DNA of 64,000 bases from Hyphomicrobiales bacterium (GTDB taxonomy: Bacteria; Pseudomonadota; Alphaproteobacteria; Rhizobiales; Rhizobiaceae), in assembly GCA_900467745.1 (NCBI GenBank), contig UBQW01000010.1:434001-498000 (forward strand), read 5' to 3'. Every line of letters starts with the position of its first letter. The first letter of the stretch is position 1. Of this stretch, positions 1 to 9,458 are shown piece by piece. Under the pieces are notes generated by a model. That model ran no database searches and was not told the origin of the DNA. It saw only the letters and a list, made by a program, of their open reading frames with translations. The translations under genes and the position numbers were made by a program.

Positions 1-1201
1 AAGACGCGTTCTCGCCGAAGGCCGGCATGAATGTCGGTACGCCGTCGATCGTGCGCGACAGGCCGAACAGGATCGTTGCGATCAGGTTGTCCGGGTTATT
101 GCCGCCGGTTGCGGTATTGTGAAAGAGCGACGGATAGTGGTCGTTGCCCTCGCCATCGACCTGATGGCAGGCGGCGCAGGAGCCGCTGAAGATATGGAAG
201 CCCTTCTCGGTCACGGCCTGGCCAGGCAGGCCACGTAGATCGAGTTCGGCTGTCGAGGCCTTGCCGACATCATAGCGCGGCGTGGCTTCGCCAGTGGTGA
301 TCGGCTTCGTATCCTTCAGATAAACGACGAGCGACTTGAGGTCCGCCTCGGTTAAGTGCTGCATGCTGTGCTCGATGGCTTCCGCCATCGGGCCGGCTGC
401 CTGCGCCTTGCCGACGACATGGCCGGTGCGCAGATACTGCACGAGTTCCTCGTCGGACCAGCCGCCGATGCCATCAACCTTGTCGGAGGTGATGTTCGGT
501 GCGAACCAAGACCCGATGGACGCGCCCGAAAGCGCCCGGCTTCCGCTTTCCGACATAAGGAGATTGCGTGGCGTGTGGCAGGTGCTGCAGTGCTCGAGAG
601 CCTCGGCCAGATAGGCGCCACGGTTCCACTCGGCGGACTTGGATGCATCCGGGTGGAAGCGATCCTTGTCGAGGAAGAGCAGGTTCCACACCGACATAGA
701 GGCGCGGATGCTGAACGGGAATGGCAGCGCCGTCTTCTCCGGCGCGTGATCAATCGGCTTCACGTCCTGCATAAAGTAGGCGTAGAGCGCGGAGATGTCC
801 TCGTCGGAGAGCTTGGCGTAGGCCGTGTAAGGCATCGCCGGATAGAGATGGCTGCCATCCTTGGCGACACCGTTGCGAACGGCGTGAGCGAAGTCTTCCT
901 CGCTGTATGTGCCGATGCCGTCGGTCTTGGATGGCGTGATGTTGGTCGAGAAAATCTTGCCAAGCGGCGATTCGATCGCATAGCCGCCGGCAAAGGGCTG
1001 CCCGGAGTTGGGCGCGGTATGGCACGCGGCGCAATCGGCCGCGGTCGCTAGGTAGCGGCCCTTGGTGACCAGGTCGGTTGGCGTCGCCGTCTGATCTTGC
1101 GCGGAGGCTGCGCCAGTGATGGACACCAGCGCGGACAGACAGAGTGCGATCGATCGCAGGCGTTTAAAGTGAGGCCGAGAGATGGCGGTATGCAAATGCA
1201 T
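1..1201 (-). CDS. Three-haem cytochrome c, dehydrogenase electron-transfer subunit (partial, 3' end outside window)
   Basis: Periplasmic cytochrome c that would pass electrons from a membrane-bound sugar or alcohol dehydrogenase to the quinone pool or oxidase. Reading the minus strand from the ATG at 1201-1199 gives one open frame of 400 codons to the window edge. It starts with a signal peptide (basic start, hydrophobic core, cut after about residue 35, ASA-QD). Three CXXCH haem sites lie in this one frame: CAACH at residue 57 (bases 1033-1019), CSTCH at residue 205 (589-575) and CAACH at residue 342 (178-164). Three haems and more than 400 residues match the cytochrome subunit of gluconate 2-dehydrogenase or alcohol dehydrogenase complexes. 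The dehydrogenase subunits are not in the window. A simple ORF search can miss this gene because its stop codon is outside. Which dehydrogenase it serves is not known. Confidence 0.9.
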   Translation of the reverse strand, partial: MHLHTAISRPHFKRLRSIALCLSALVSITGAASAQDQTATPTDLVTKGRYLATAADCAACHTAPNSGQPFAGGYAIESPLGKIFSTNITPSKTDGIGTYSEEDFAHAVRNGVAKDGSHLYPAMPYTAYAKLSDEDISALYAYFMQDVKPIDHAPEKTALPFPFSIRASMSVWNLLFLDKDRFHPDASKSAEWNRGAYLAEALEHCSTCHTPRNLLMSESGSRALSGASIGSWFAPNITSDKVDGIGGWSDEELVQYLRTGHVVGKAQAAGPMAEAIEHSMQHLTEADLKSLVVYLKDTKPITTGEATPRYDVGKASTAELDLRGLPGQAVTEKGFHIFSGSCAACHQVDGEGNDHYPSLFHNTATGGNNPDNLIATILFGLSRTIDGVPTFMPAFGENAS

Positions 1202-1492
1202 TATCGACGTGCTTTCATCAAGCATGAATAAACGACAACAGGCTTTGCATCACCTCCCACGAGCGTAGCCGATCCACGTCGCCGCGAGGACATATGTGAA
1301 AAACGTCGATTCAAGCCAATGTAAGAAAAGCAAATCACTGAACTTGCTTTGCTAAATCGCTCTAAATGAGGATATGGCTTTATGCGTCGACGTGTCACGC
1401 TCGCGACTTGGCAATCGTCATAACCGCGCTATGCTGCGTTTGAAAATCAATTTGTCATACAAACAGTTTTCACAGAAAATGAAAGCGGAACC
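1202..1492. promoter_or_regulatory. Divergent promoter region between cytochrome c and LysR genes
   Basis: This 291-bp gap separates two divergent genes and is richer in A and T than its flanks, especially 1330-1490. LysR regulators usually bind such shared regions to control the divergent gene, so LysR control of the cytochrome is a reasonable inference. I could not pick a convincing T-N11-A box or -35/-10 pair by eye. Confidence 0.4.
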
Positions 1493-2398
1493 GTGAAATT
1501 CGACCTGATTGACTTACGCATATTCCTGGCTGCGGTCGACGGCGGTAGTCTGACAGCCGCCGCTCGTCAGAACAATGTCGTCGTGGCGGCCGTAAGTGCG
1601 CGCCTGAGGCGTCTTGAGGAGGCGTTCGATCTCGAGCTCTTCGAACGTACTGGACGGGGGATCAAGCCGACCTTGGCGGGCGAAATGCTGGCAAGTCATG
1701 CCCGTCAGATACTGGACGACGCTCGCCGGATCGAGGCCGACCTCGACGCTTTCGCCGATGGCCGCAGCGGTCATGTCAGGTTGCTGTCAAACACCAATAT
1801 GCTTGCAGAGCATTTGCCGCAGGCGCTTGGCGCCTTTCTTGCAACAAGCCCGGATATCAGTGTCAGCGTCGAGGACAAACCGAGCCTCGAGGCGGTGAAC
1901 CTACTGAAGCAGGGCCAGGCAGATATCGCGATTGTTGCCTCCTCGGCCGATATGACCGGGCTCGAGCGGTTTCGTTTCGTTCCCGACCGTCTGGTGCTGA
2001 TCGCGCCGCGCGATCTCGACGTGCCGTTCGATGCCGTCGCGTTTGCGCGCATCCTGGATTTCAAGCTAGTTGGCCAGCAAGGCAATCCGGCCTTGATGCA
2101 GTTTCTAGGGCGTCAAGCGAACGAGCTCGGACGCACACCGCATTTCCGGCTGTTGATTGCAGGATTTGAAGCGACGTGCCGGGTTGTCGAACAGGGAGCT
2201 GGTGTGTCGATCATTCCAGAGAGTGCTGCACGACGCTACGCACACTTCATGAATCTCAAGGTCGTGCCAATCTCGGAGCCTTGGGCGGATCGCGAACTAT
2301 ATGTTTGCGTCAGAAACGAAATGCAGCTTCCAGGCTATGCGAGGATGTTACTGGCGCATCTGAAACACTACGTGCAAACGTTTGATGATGGCCGTTGA
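1493..2398 (+). CDS. LysR-family transcriptional regulator
   Basis: DNA-binding regulator of 301 residues, the usual LysR length. The N-terminal winged helix-turn-helix spans about residues 3-62 and includes GSLTAAARQNN and the recognition-helix stretch VSARLRRLEE. The effector-binding domain occupies about 90-295. The start is GTG at 1493: the nearby upstream ATG at 1480 hits a stop after five codons, and the product begins MKFDLIDLRIF as is normal for the family. The gene lies head to head with the cytochrome c gene, so the best guess is that it controls that respiratory operon. Its effector cannot be read from the sequence. Confidence 0.9.
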   Translation: MKFDLIDLRIFLAAVDGGSLTAAARQNNVVVAAVSARLRRLEEAFDLELFERTGRGIKPTLAGEMLASHARQILDDARRIEADLDAFADGRSGHVRLLSNTNMLAEHLPQALGAFLATSPDISVSVEDKPSLEAVNLLKQGQADIAIVASSADMTGLERFRFVPDRLVLIAPRDLDVPFDAVAFARILDFKLVGQQGNPALMQFLGRQANELGRTPHFRLLIAGFEATCRVVEQGAGVSIIPESAARRYAHFMNLKVVPISEPWADRELYVCVRNEMQLPGYARMLLAHLKHYVQTFDDGR

Positions 2399-2432
2399 AA
2401 GTTGCCGTCATATCTTCGAAGCTATGCCAGAT

Positions 2433-2720
2433 TCAGTGGAGCGTCAGCGTCTCTGGGCGATGTGGGTCGCGGAATCGGAATTGCTCGATCAGTGTCATGG
2501 CTTGCTGCAGCAGGAACTCGGCTGCCTTGAGATCGGTGTTCGCAAGGCCATGCACGCTGCCGCGAATTGTCGAAGCAAGGTCACCTGAGCTCGCGGCAAA
2601 ACTTGCGTTGCCTTCGATTAATGCCTCCTTGGCACTTGTCTCCAGCGCATCGGCAACAGCGGCCAATATGTCCCGCCGTTCGCGGACACTCATCTGCACA
2701 ATCGTCTTGGATCCCTTCAT
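2433..2720 (-). CDS. Small hypothetical protein, 95 aa
   Basis: Unrecognised cytoplasmic protein with no signal peptide or membrane segment. It looks mostly alpha-helical and acidic (RERRDILAAVADALE, LKAAEFLLQQAMTLIEQ). Support for it being a real gene is a strong Shine-Dalgarno sequence on the minus strand (AAGGGAGGG, about nine bases before the ATG at 2720) and protein-like composition over its whole length. It is convergent with the LysR gene and stands alone. The large overlapping plus-strand frames have no ribosome-binding site. No function is proposed. Confidence 0.6.
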   Translation of the reverse strand: MKGSKTIVQMSVRERRDILAAVADALETSAKEALIEGNASFAASSGDLASTIRGSVHGLANTDLKAAEFLLQQAMTLIEQFRFRDPHRPETLTLH

Positions 2721-4065
<1,345 letters not shown>

Positions 4066-4084
4066 GATACGAGCCCGGAATTGG

Positions 4085-4125
4085 AACTTGGAAACGGCGT
4101 GCCTCGGGTGCGCCGTTTCCAAGTT
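4085..4125. terminator. Bidirectional hairpin between convergent genes
   Basis: A perfect 15-bp inverted repeat: AACTTGGAAACGGCG (4085-4099), an 11-base loop, then CGCCGTTTCCAAGTT (4111-4125). It sits between the ends of the aldo/keto reductase (4065, plus) and the LysR gene (4141, minus). There is no strong T-run on either side, so it may act as a bidirectional terminator or an mRNA 3'-end stabiliser. Confidence 0.7.
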
Positions 4126-4140
4126 GGCTGACGCTCGCGG

Positions 4141-5034
4141 CTAGATCCGCTCGGCGAGAAAGTCGATCAAGGCCCGGATCCGGCTCGCGAGATGCGGGTG
4201 GCCGGGATAGACGGCGTGGATATGCTCGATATCCTCGGGATTGAACGCTTCTAACACCGGCACCAGACGACCTTCGTCGATATGCTCCTGCACGTGAAAT
4301 GCGCCCACCCGGATCAGCCCAACGCCCGCGAGGCAGAGACTGCGAATGGTCGGCCCGTTATTCACTTCGACATTACCGTGGACCGCTTTCAGGAAGGTCT
4401 GCCCTGTTGCGGGGTCCCGAAACGGCCACTCTTCCCAGGTTTGCCGGAAGTTGAACGTCATGCAGTTGTGCCGGTCGAGATCGGCGGGCTTTTCGGGATT
4501 GCCCATGCGCTCGAAATAGCTCGGTGCCGCCACGACCACGCGCCGGCTGTCCATCAGCTTGCGGGCCTTCATCGAGGTGTCGCGAAGATTGCCTGAGCGG
4601 ATCGCGACATCGGCGCGTTCCTCGACGATGTCGATGATCCCGTCGGTCAGTGAAAGGTCGAGCTGGACGTTCGGATAGCGGGTCAGAAATTCCGGGATCA
4701 ACGGCACCACATGACGAACGCCGAAGGCGACCGAGGCGCTCACCCGCAGACGTCCGCGCGGTGCTGCCTCGCCGCCTGTCGAAACGATCTGCTCGGCTTC
4801 CTTGATATCCTCGAGAATGCGCTGCGCGCGCTCGAGATAGACCTCGCCTTCCTGCGTCAGTTGCAGGCTGCGCGTGGTTCTGACGATAAGGCGGGTCTTC
4901 AAGCGTTCTTCCAGCCTGCTCACAAGCTTGCTGACCGCCGAAGGCGACATGCGCAGCAGGCGTCCGGCCGCCGAAAAGCTCTGCAGCTTCGCTGTATGCA
5001 CGAAGACCTCCATCTCGCCGACGGTATTATCCAC
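4141..5034 (-). CDS. LysR-family regulator of the divergent MFS/reductase operon
   Basis: DNA-binding regulator of 297 residues. Residues about 1-60 form the winged helix-turn-helix (FSAAGRLLRMSPSAVSKLVSRLEERL), and about 90-295 form the effector domain. The style (MDNTVGEMEVFVHTAKLQSF) fits the CrgA/DsdC-like group, many of which control small export or detoxification operons. It is divergent from the MFS exporter and second aldo/keto reductase, with 130 bp between, so it most likely controls those genes and itself. The effector is unknown. Confidence 0.9.
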   Translation of the reverse strand: MDNTVGEMEVFVHTAKLQSFSAAGRLLRMSPSAVSKLVSRLEERLKTRLIVRTTRSLQLTQEGEVYLERAQRILEDIKEAEQIVSTGGEAAPRGRLRVSASVAFGVRHVVPLIPEFLTRYPNVQLDLSLTDGIIDIVEERADVAIRSGNLRDTSMKARKLMDSRRVVVAAPSYFERMGNPEKPADLDRHNCMTFNFRQTWEEWPFRDPATGQTFLKAVHGNVEVNNGPTIRSLCLAGVGLIRVGAFHVQEHIDEGRLVPVLEAFNPEDIEHIHAVYPGHPHLASRIRALIDFLAERI

Positions 5035-5164
5035 TGCTCACTCCTGTGAATTCAATTCATAACTATTGAGGCAATGTAGCTGCTTATCGAGATAATGTCA
5101 GTGGTCCATATTGCCGCCATCCCAAATCGCCGCTTGTCCGGCATCGTCACTGGATGGATTAACA

Positions 5165-6358
5165 ATGCCCCTTGCCCTGTTTGCCTTAACCGTCGCGGCC
5201 TACGCGATCGGCACGACGGAATTCGTCATCGTTGGGCTCCTGCCCACCGTCGCCAATGATCTCAACATCGATCTGCCGCTCGCTGGCCTGATCGTCAGCG
5301 TTTACGCGCTCGGCGTTACCTTCGGTGCGCCTGTTCTGACCGCGCTCACCGGTCGCCTCGATCGCAAGCTGCTGCTTCTCGGCCTTATGGCGCTGTTCAT
5401 TCTCGGCAATACAATGGCAGCGCTCAGCCCAGGCTACGCGCCTCTGCTTGTCGCCCGCGTTCTCTCTGCCTTCGCGCACGGCGTCTTCTTCTCCGTCGGC
5501 TCGACCATCGCCGCCGATCTCGTTCCCGAGAATAAGCGCGCCTCGGCGATTGCCATGATGTTCATGGGTTTGACGGTCGCGATCGTGACAGGCGTTCCGC
5601 TCGGCACGCTCATCGGTCAGACCTTCGGCTGGCGCGCGACATTTGCGGCTGTCGCCGGTCTCGGCGTCATTGCCTTCGCGGGTCTATGGATCCTTCTGCC
5701 GGCAAACCTCAAGAAGGCGCCGGCGGCAACGATCGGCGAGCAGGTCAAGGTTCTCGGCAGCGGCCGTCTGCTGATCGTCTTCGCCATGACTGCTCTGGGC
5801 TACGGCGGTACCTTCGTCACCTTCACCTTCCTGGCCTCTATCCTCGAGCAGGTCACCGGTTTCCAGGCCTCGGCCGTCAGTCTGATCCTGGTGCTCTACG
5901 GCATCGCGATCGCCATCGGCAATATCGCCGGCGGACGCCTCGCCAACCGTGATCCGATCAAGGCTCTTGCCTGGCTCTTCACCGCGCAGGCCATCGTTCT
6001 CGCCATCTTCAGCTTCACCGCCGTGTCGCCTTGGCTGACGATCCCGACGCTGGCCGCCCTTGGTTTCCTGTCTTTCGCAAATGTGCCTGGCCTGCAGATT
6101 TACGTCGTGAAGCTTGCCGGCGTGGTCCGTCCGGCAGCGGTCGATGTCGCCTCGGCCTTGAACATCGCCGCCTTCAATCTCGGCATCGCGGCGGGCGCCT
6201 GGGTCGGCGGCCTCGTGGTTGCCTCTTCGCTCGGCCTTGGGGCCACGCCGTGGGTCGGCGCCATCTTCGTCGTCGGCGCCCTCATTCTCACGCTCTGGAG
6301 CGGCTCGCTCGACCGCCGCGCGCTTGCTTCAACCAATACCGTCGCTTCCGCGGCCTGA
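5165..6358 (+). CDS. MFS transporter, AraJ/YdhP-type (DHA1) exporter
   Basis: Inner-membrane proton-linked exporter of the major facilitator superfamily, 397 residues with about 12 hydrophobic helices. The first helix holds AAYAIGTTEFVIVGLLP, typical of the AraJ/YdhP sugar- and drug-efflux group. Motif A (GRLDRK) lies between helices 2 and 3. I place the start at the ATG at 5165 (MPLALFALTV). The open frame extends to a TTG at 5111, but those 18 extra residues would precede helix 1 and do not look like family sequence. The downstream aldo/keto reductase starts 22 bp after the stop, so the two form an operon. Exported compound unknown. Confidence 0.87.
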   Translation: MPLALFALTVAAYAIGTTEFVIVGLLPTVANDLNIDLPLAGLIVSVYALGVTFGAPVLTALTGRLDRKLLLLGLMALFILGNTMAALSPGYAPLLVARVLSAFAHGVFFSVGSTIAADLVPENKRASAIAMMFMGLTVAIVTGVPLGTLIGQTFGWRATFAAVAGLGVIAFAGLWILLPANLKKAPAATIGEQVKVLGSGRLLIVFAMTALGYGGTFVTFTFLASILEQVTGFQASAVSLILVLYGIAIAIGNIAGGRLANRDPIKALAWLFTAQAIVLAIFSFTAVSPWLTIPTLAALGFLSFANVPGLQIYVVKLAGVVRPAAVDVASALNIAAFNLGIAAGAWVGGLVVASSLGLGATPWVGAIFVVGALILTLWSGSLDRRALASTNTVASAA

Positions 6359-6380
6359 TACTATCGAAAGGAAAATCCTC

Positions 6381-7211
6381 ATGAAACTCGTCAACGCCAA
6401 TGGCGCTTCCATCCCCGCGCTCGGATTCGGCACGTTCCGCATGGAAGCCGCCGATACCGAACGGATGGTCTCCAATGTGCTGAAGACCGGCTACCGCCAC
6501 GTCGACACCGCGCAGATCTATGGCAACGAAGCTGCCGTAGGCCAAGGGATCGTCTCGTCGGGTGTCGCCCGCGCTGATATCTTTCTCACCACCAAGGTCT
6601 GGGTTGCGAACTACGAGCGCAGCGCCTTCCTGGCCTCCGTCGATGAAAGTCTGTCGAAGCTGAAGACCGACTATGTCGACCTCCTGCTGCTGCATTGGCC
6701 GAACACCGTCGTCAGCCTGGAAGAGCAGATCGCCTCGTTGAATGACGTCGCCAAGGCAGGCAAGGCGCGCCACATCGGCGTCTCCAATTTCAATACGACG
6801 CTGATGAGGGATGCCGCGCGTCTCAGCGAACGGCCGCTTGCCAACAACCAGGTCGAGTATCATCCGTATCTCGATCAGCGTCCGGTCATCGAGGCCGCGC
6901 GCGAGGTGGGCTTGTCGCTTACCGCCTATTACGCGATGGCCGATGGCAAGGTTTTGAGCGACCATGTTCTAGCCGACATCGCCTCAGCGCATGGCCGCTC
7001 GATCGCGCAGATCGTGCTTCGCTGGATCGTGCAGCAGGGCTTCGTTACGCTGTCGAAGACCGTGTCGGAAGCGCGCGCTGCAGAGAACGCCGCGATCTTC
7101 GATTTCGCTCTGAGCGATGAAGACATGGCGCGCATCCACGCGCTTGCTCAGGCCGACGGCCGCATCGTCAGCCCCGACGGTCTGGCGCCTGAATGGGACC
7201 CGGCAGCCTAA
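6381..7211 (+). CDS. Aldo/keto reductase, 2,5-diketo-D-gluconate reductase (DkgB)-like
   Basis: NADPH-dependent reductase of 276 residues, close to E. coli DkgB in length. The tetrad is complete: D42 and Y47 (HVDTAQIYGNE), K72 (TTKVW) and H105 (LLLLHWP), followed by HIGVSNF and NNQVEYHPY, signatures of the AKR5-type group. The start is the ATG at 6381 after GAAAGGAAAATCCTC; the open frame runs further upstream inside the MFS gene, but that part is not family-like. Co-transcribed with the exporter, it may reduce a toxic or sugar-derived carbonyl compound. The annotated diketogluconate activity is a family label, not evidence of substrate. Confidence 0.9.
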   Translation: MKLVNANGASIPALGFGTFRMEAADTERMVSNVLKTGYRHVDTAQIYGNEAAVGQGIVSSGVARADIFLTTKVWVANYERSAFLASVDESLSKLKTDYVDLLLLHWPNTVVSLEEQIASLNDVAKAGKARHIGVSNFNTTLMRDAARLSERPLANNQVEYHPYLDQRPVIEAAREVGLSLTAYYAMADGKVLSDHVLADIASAHGRSIAQIVLRWIVQQGFVTLSKTVSEARAAENAAIFDFALSDEDMARIHALAQADGRIVSPDGLAPEWDPAA

Positions 7212-7356
7212 TCTGGCCGCTTTGCCCGCCCGATCTCGCGATTGTGATGGCCTTGCGACATTGGGCGGGCAGCCATGCTGAAAACGCTATTGCAGTGCAG
7301 CATGAGTGGGCCTAGGTGAACCCTTGTAAGACAAACCAGCATGAATGGAGACACAC

Positions 7357-7452
7357 ATGTCTTGGCACGCCCCTAAGTTCATCGAAGTCAGCTGCGGTAT
7401 GGAAATCAACCGTTACGCTCCTGCCGACGGCAACGAACCGATCCTCTTCTAA
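7357..7452 (+). CDS. pqqA: PQQ precursor peptide PqqA
   Basis: This 31-residue ribosomal peptide is the source of pyrroloquinoline quinone. It reads MSWHAPKFIE then VSCGMEINRYAPADGNEPILF. Glu16 and Tyr20 (E-I-N-R-Y) are the two residues that PqqE cross-links to build PQQ, and their spacing is exact. The ATG at 7357 follows GAATGGAGACACAC. The gene is short enough to be missed by length filters. It lies 44 bp before pqqB as the first gene of pqqABCDE. PqqA is normally made in excess, and the gap to pqqB may hold processing or attenuation signals. Confidence 0.97.
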   Translation: MSWHAPKFIEVSCGMEINRYAPADGNEPILF

Positions 7453-7496
7453 GGCCGGCTAAATCCAATTTGATTTGTAATGTTTGAGGTCCGCGC

Positions 7497-8411
7497 GTGA
7501 CAGATTCATCTGGCTTTCGCGGTCTGGTTCTTGGGGCCGCCGCGGGCGGCGGCCTTCCGCAATGGAATTGCGGTTGCCAGAATTGCCGCCTTGCGCGCGA
7601 TCCGGCATCCGGTGTCAGGCCACAATGGCAATCATCGCTCGCCGTCAGTCTCGATGGCCACAGCTGGGCGGTTTTAAACGCTTCTCCCGATATCAGGCAG
7701 CAGATCATCGACAATAGCGCGCTGCATCCCAAGGCGCTGCGCGACAGTCCGATCAAGAGCGTGCTGATCACAAACGGCGATATCGACCATCTGGCCGGCC
7801 TGTTGATTCTGCGCGAGAAGCAGCCGCTGGACATCTTCGTGACGACGGCGATTGCCGGGATCATCGACGACAACCCCGTCTTCCGCGCCCTTGATCCCGC
7901 CTTTGTGAAACGTCACACGATAACGCTCAAGCAGCCGTTTTCGCTACTCCCGGGCATTGAGGCCCGGTTGTTCGCTGTCCCCGGCAAGGTGCCGCTGTTC
8001 ATGGAAAACGGCGAACCCGAGCTGAAGCTGGAAGGCGAGCAGACTGTCGGCGTCGAGCTGATCGCAAAGGGCAAGCGCGTCTATTACATTCCAGGCTGCG
8101 CCCACATCAGCGATGGCCTCATCGAGCGGATCGACGGCGCCGACGCCTTGTTCTTCGATGGCACCGTGTTCACCGACGATGAGATGATCACGCTCGGCGT
8201 CGGCCAGAAGACCGGGCAGCGCATGGGCCATATGGCGATCAGCGGCTCCGATGGCAGCTTAGCGGCCCTGTCGAAGCTCGATATCGCCAAGAAAATATAC
8301 GTCCACATCAACAACACCAATCCGATCTGGCGGGCCGGGCCCGAGCGCGACATGCTCGAGGCGAGCGGCTTCCAGATTGGCCATGACGGCATGGAGATCG
8401 ACTTTGACTGA
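7497..8411 (+). CDS. pqqB: PqqB, metallo-beta-lactamase-fold PQQ biosynthesis protein
   Basis: Cytoplasmic protein of 304 residues, the normal PqqB length. The family is a metallo-beta-lactamase-fold enzyme proposed to hydroxylate the tyrosine part of the cross-linked Glu-Tyr intermediate. Near the N-terminus it has GLVLGAAAGGGLPQWNCGCQNC, where the CxCxxC cluster is a known zinc site of PqqB. The start is GTG at 7497 (MTDSSGFRGLVLG). The 3' end overlaps the start of pqqC, consistent with coupled translation. Confidence 0.97.
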   Translation: MTDSSGFRGLVLGAAAGGGLPQWNCGCQNCRLARDPASGVRPQWQSSLAVSLDGHSWAVLNASPDIRQQIIDNSALHPKALRDSPIKSVLITNGDIDHLAGLLILREKQPLDIFVTTAIAGIIDDNPVFRALDPAFVKRHTITLKQPFSLLPGIEARLFAVPGKVPLFMENGEPELKLEGEQTVGVELIAKGKRVYYIPGCAHISDGLIERIDGADALFFDGTVFTDDEMITLGVGQKTGQRMGHMAISGSDGSLAALSKLDIAKKIYVHINNTNPIWRAGPERDMLEASGFQIGHDGMEIDFD

Positions 8412-9165
8412 AGCACCTGACCGGCAGGCATTCGAAGCGCGCCTGATGGCGATCGGCGCGGATCGTTATCACGACAAGCACCCGTTCCACAAAATGCTGC
8501 ATGGCGGCCAGTGCACCATGACGCAGGTCCGCGCCTGGGTGATCAACCGCTATTGCTACCAGAGCCATATCCCCATGAAGGACGCCGCCTTCATGTCGCG
8601 TCTCACGGATGCCGACATGCGCCGCGCCTGGCGCTCCCGCATCGAGGATCACGATGGTGGGCTCACCGAAGGTGGCGGCATCCGGCGCTGGCTAAAGCTC
8701 GCTGAAGCCGTCGGCCTCGATCCTGACTATGTGGCTTCCGGTCGCGGCATCCTGCCCGCCACGCGCTTTGCCGTCGAAGCCTATGTTCACTTCGTGCGCG
8801 AAAAGCCGCTGCTTGAGGCCGTCGCTTCATCGTTGACGGAGCTTTTCGCTCCGAAGATCCATGCCGATCGTATCGCTGGGCTGTTGCAGCATTACGCCTT
8901 CGCTGACGATCAGGCGCTCTCCTATTTCCGTCAGCGGCTGAACGAGGCGCCCGTCGATGTCGCTTTCGGCCTCGCCTATGTGCTCGACAACGCGAACACG
9001 CTGGAGAAGCAGGACGCGGCGGCAGCGGCGTTGACGTTCAAGACCGAGGTGTTGTGGGCGCAGCTCGATGCGCTACATTTCGCCTATGTTACGCCGGGCC
9101 TGATCCCACCGGGTGGCTGGGACGGTCGCGAGGGCGTGATCGGCGAGCTCGAGGAGATCGCGTGA
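8404..9165 (+). CDS. pqqC: PqqC, cofactorless PQQ synthase
   Basis: Catalyses the last step, an eight-electron oxidation and ring closure of AHQQ to PQQ, without a metal or cofactor. Family landmarks are present: RYHDKHPFH, the QSHIPMKDAAFMSR stretch and EDHDGG. I start it at the TTG at 8404, which overlaps the end of pqqB by 8 bp and gives 253 residues starting MTEAPDRQAFEARL, matching the family length. The frame stays open upstream to ATGs at 8377 and 8383, so a longer form cannot be excluded. Downstream it overlaps pqqD by one base. Confidence 0.95.
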   Translation: MTEAPDRQAFEARLMAIGADRYHDKHPFHKMLHGGQCTMTQVRAWVINRYCYQSHIPMKDAAFMSRLTDADMRRAWRSRIEDHDGGLTEGGGIRRWLKLAEAVGLDPDYVASGRGILPATRFAVEAYVHFVREKPLLEAVASSLTELFAPKIHADRIAGLLQHYAFADDQALSYFRQRLNEAPVDVAFGLAYVLDNANTLEKQDAAAAALTFKTEVLWAQLDALHFAYVTPGLIPPGGWDGREGVIGELEEIA

Positions 9166-9458
9166 TGAGTGAAGACACGGTCGCGATAACCGGCAGCATG
9201 GTCGTCAAGCTGGCCCGTGGCGTGCGTTTGCGCCACGATCCGGTGCGCGCGCAGACCGTTCTGCTTGCACCTGAACTGGCGATGGCGGTGGATGAGATCG
9301 CCGTGAAAATCATCGAAGCGCTCGATGGCGAGCGCAATCTTGACACGATTGCCGACGACTTCGCCGCCGAATTCCAGGCGCCGCGCGAGCAGATCGCGAC
9401 CGATGTCCTGGCATTCATCCGCGAGCTCGCCAATCGTCGCATGCTGCAGGTGTTGTGA
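9165..9458 (+). CDS. pqqD: PqqD, PqqA-binding chaperone
   Basis: Small protein of 97 residues that binds PqqA and presents it to PqqE (RiPP recognition element fold). It starts at the ATG at 9165 in the sequence TGATG shared with the pqqC stop, giving MSEDTVAITGSMVVKLARG. The conserved features RLRHDPVRAQTVLLAPE and the C-terminal helix ending LANRRMLQVL fit PqqD. It remains a separate gene here, whereas in some bacteria it is fused to PqqC. A GTG at 9162 is an alternative start. Confidence 0.95.
   Translation: MSEDTVAITGSMVVKLARGVRLRHDPVRAQTVLLAPELAMAVDEIAVKIIEALDGERNLDTIADDFAAEFQAPREQIATDVLAFIRELANRRMLQVL

Noticed and set aside
356..1051. 231-codon plus-strand open frame opposite the cytochrome gene
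   Set aside because: The minus strand has a signal peptide and three in-frame CXXCH motifs; the plus-strand product is basic, low in family features and has no ribosome-binding site.
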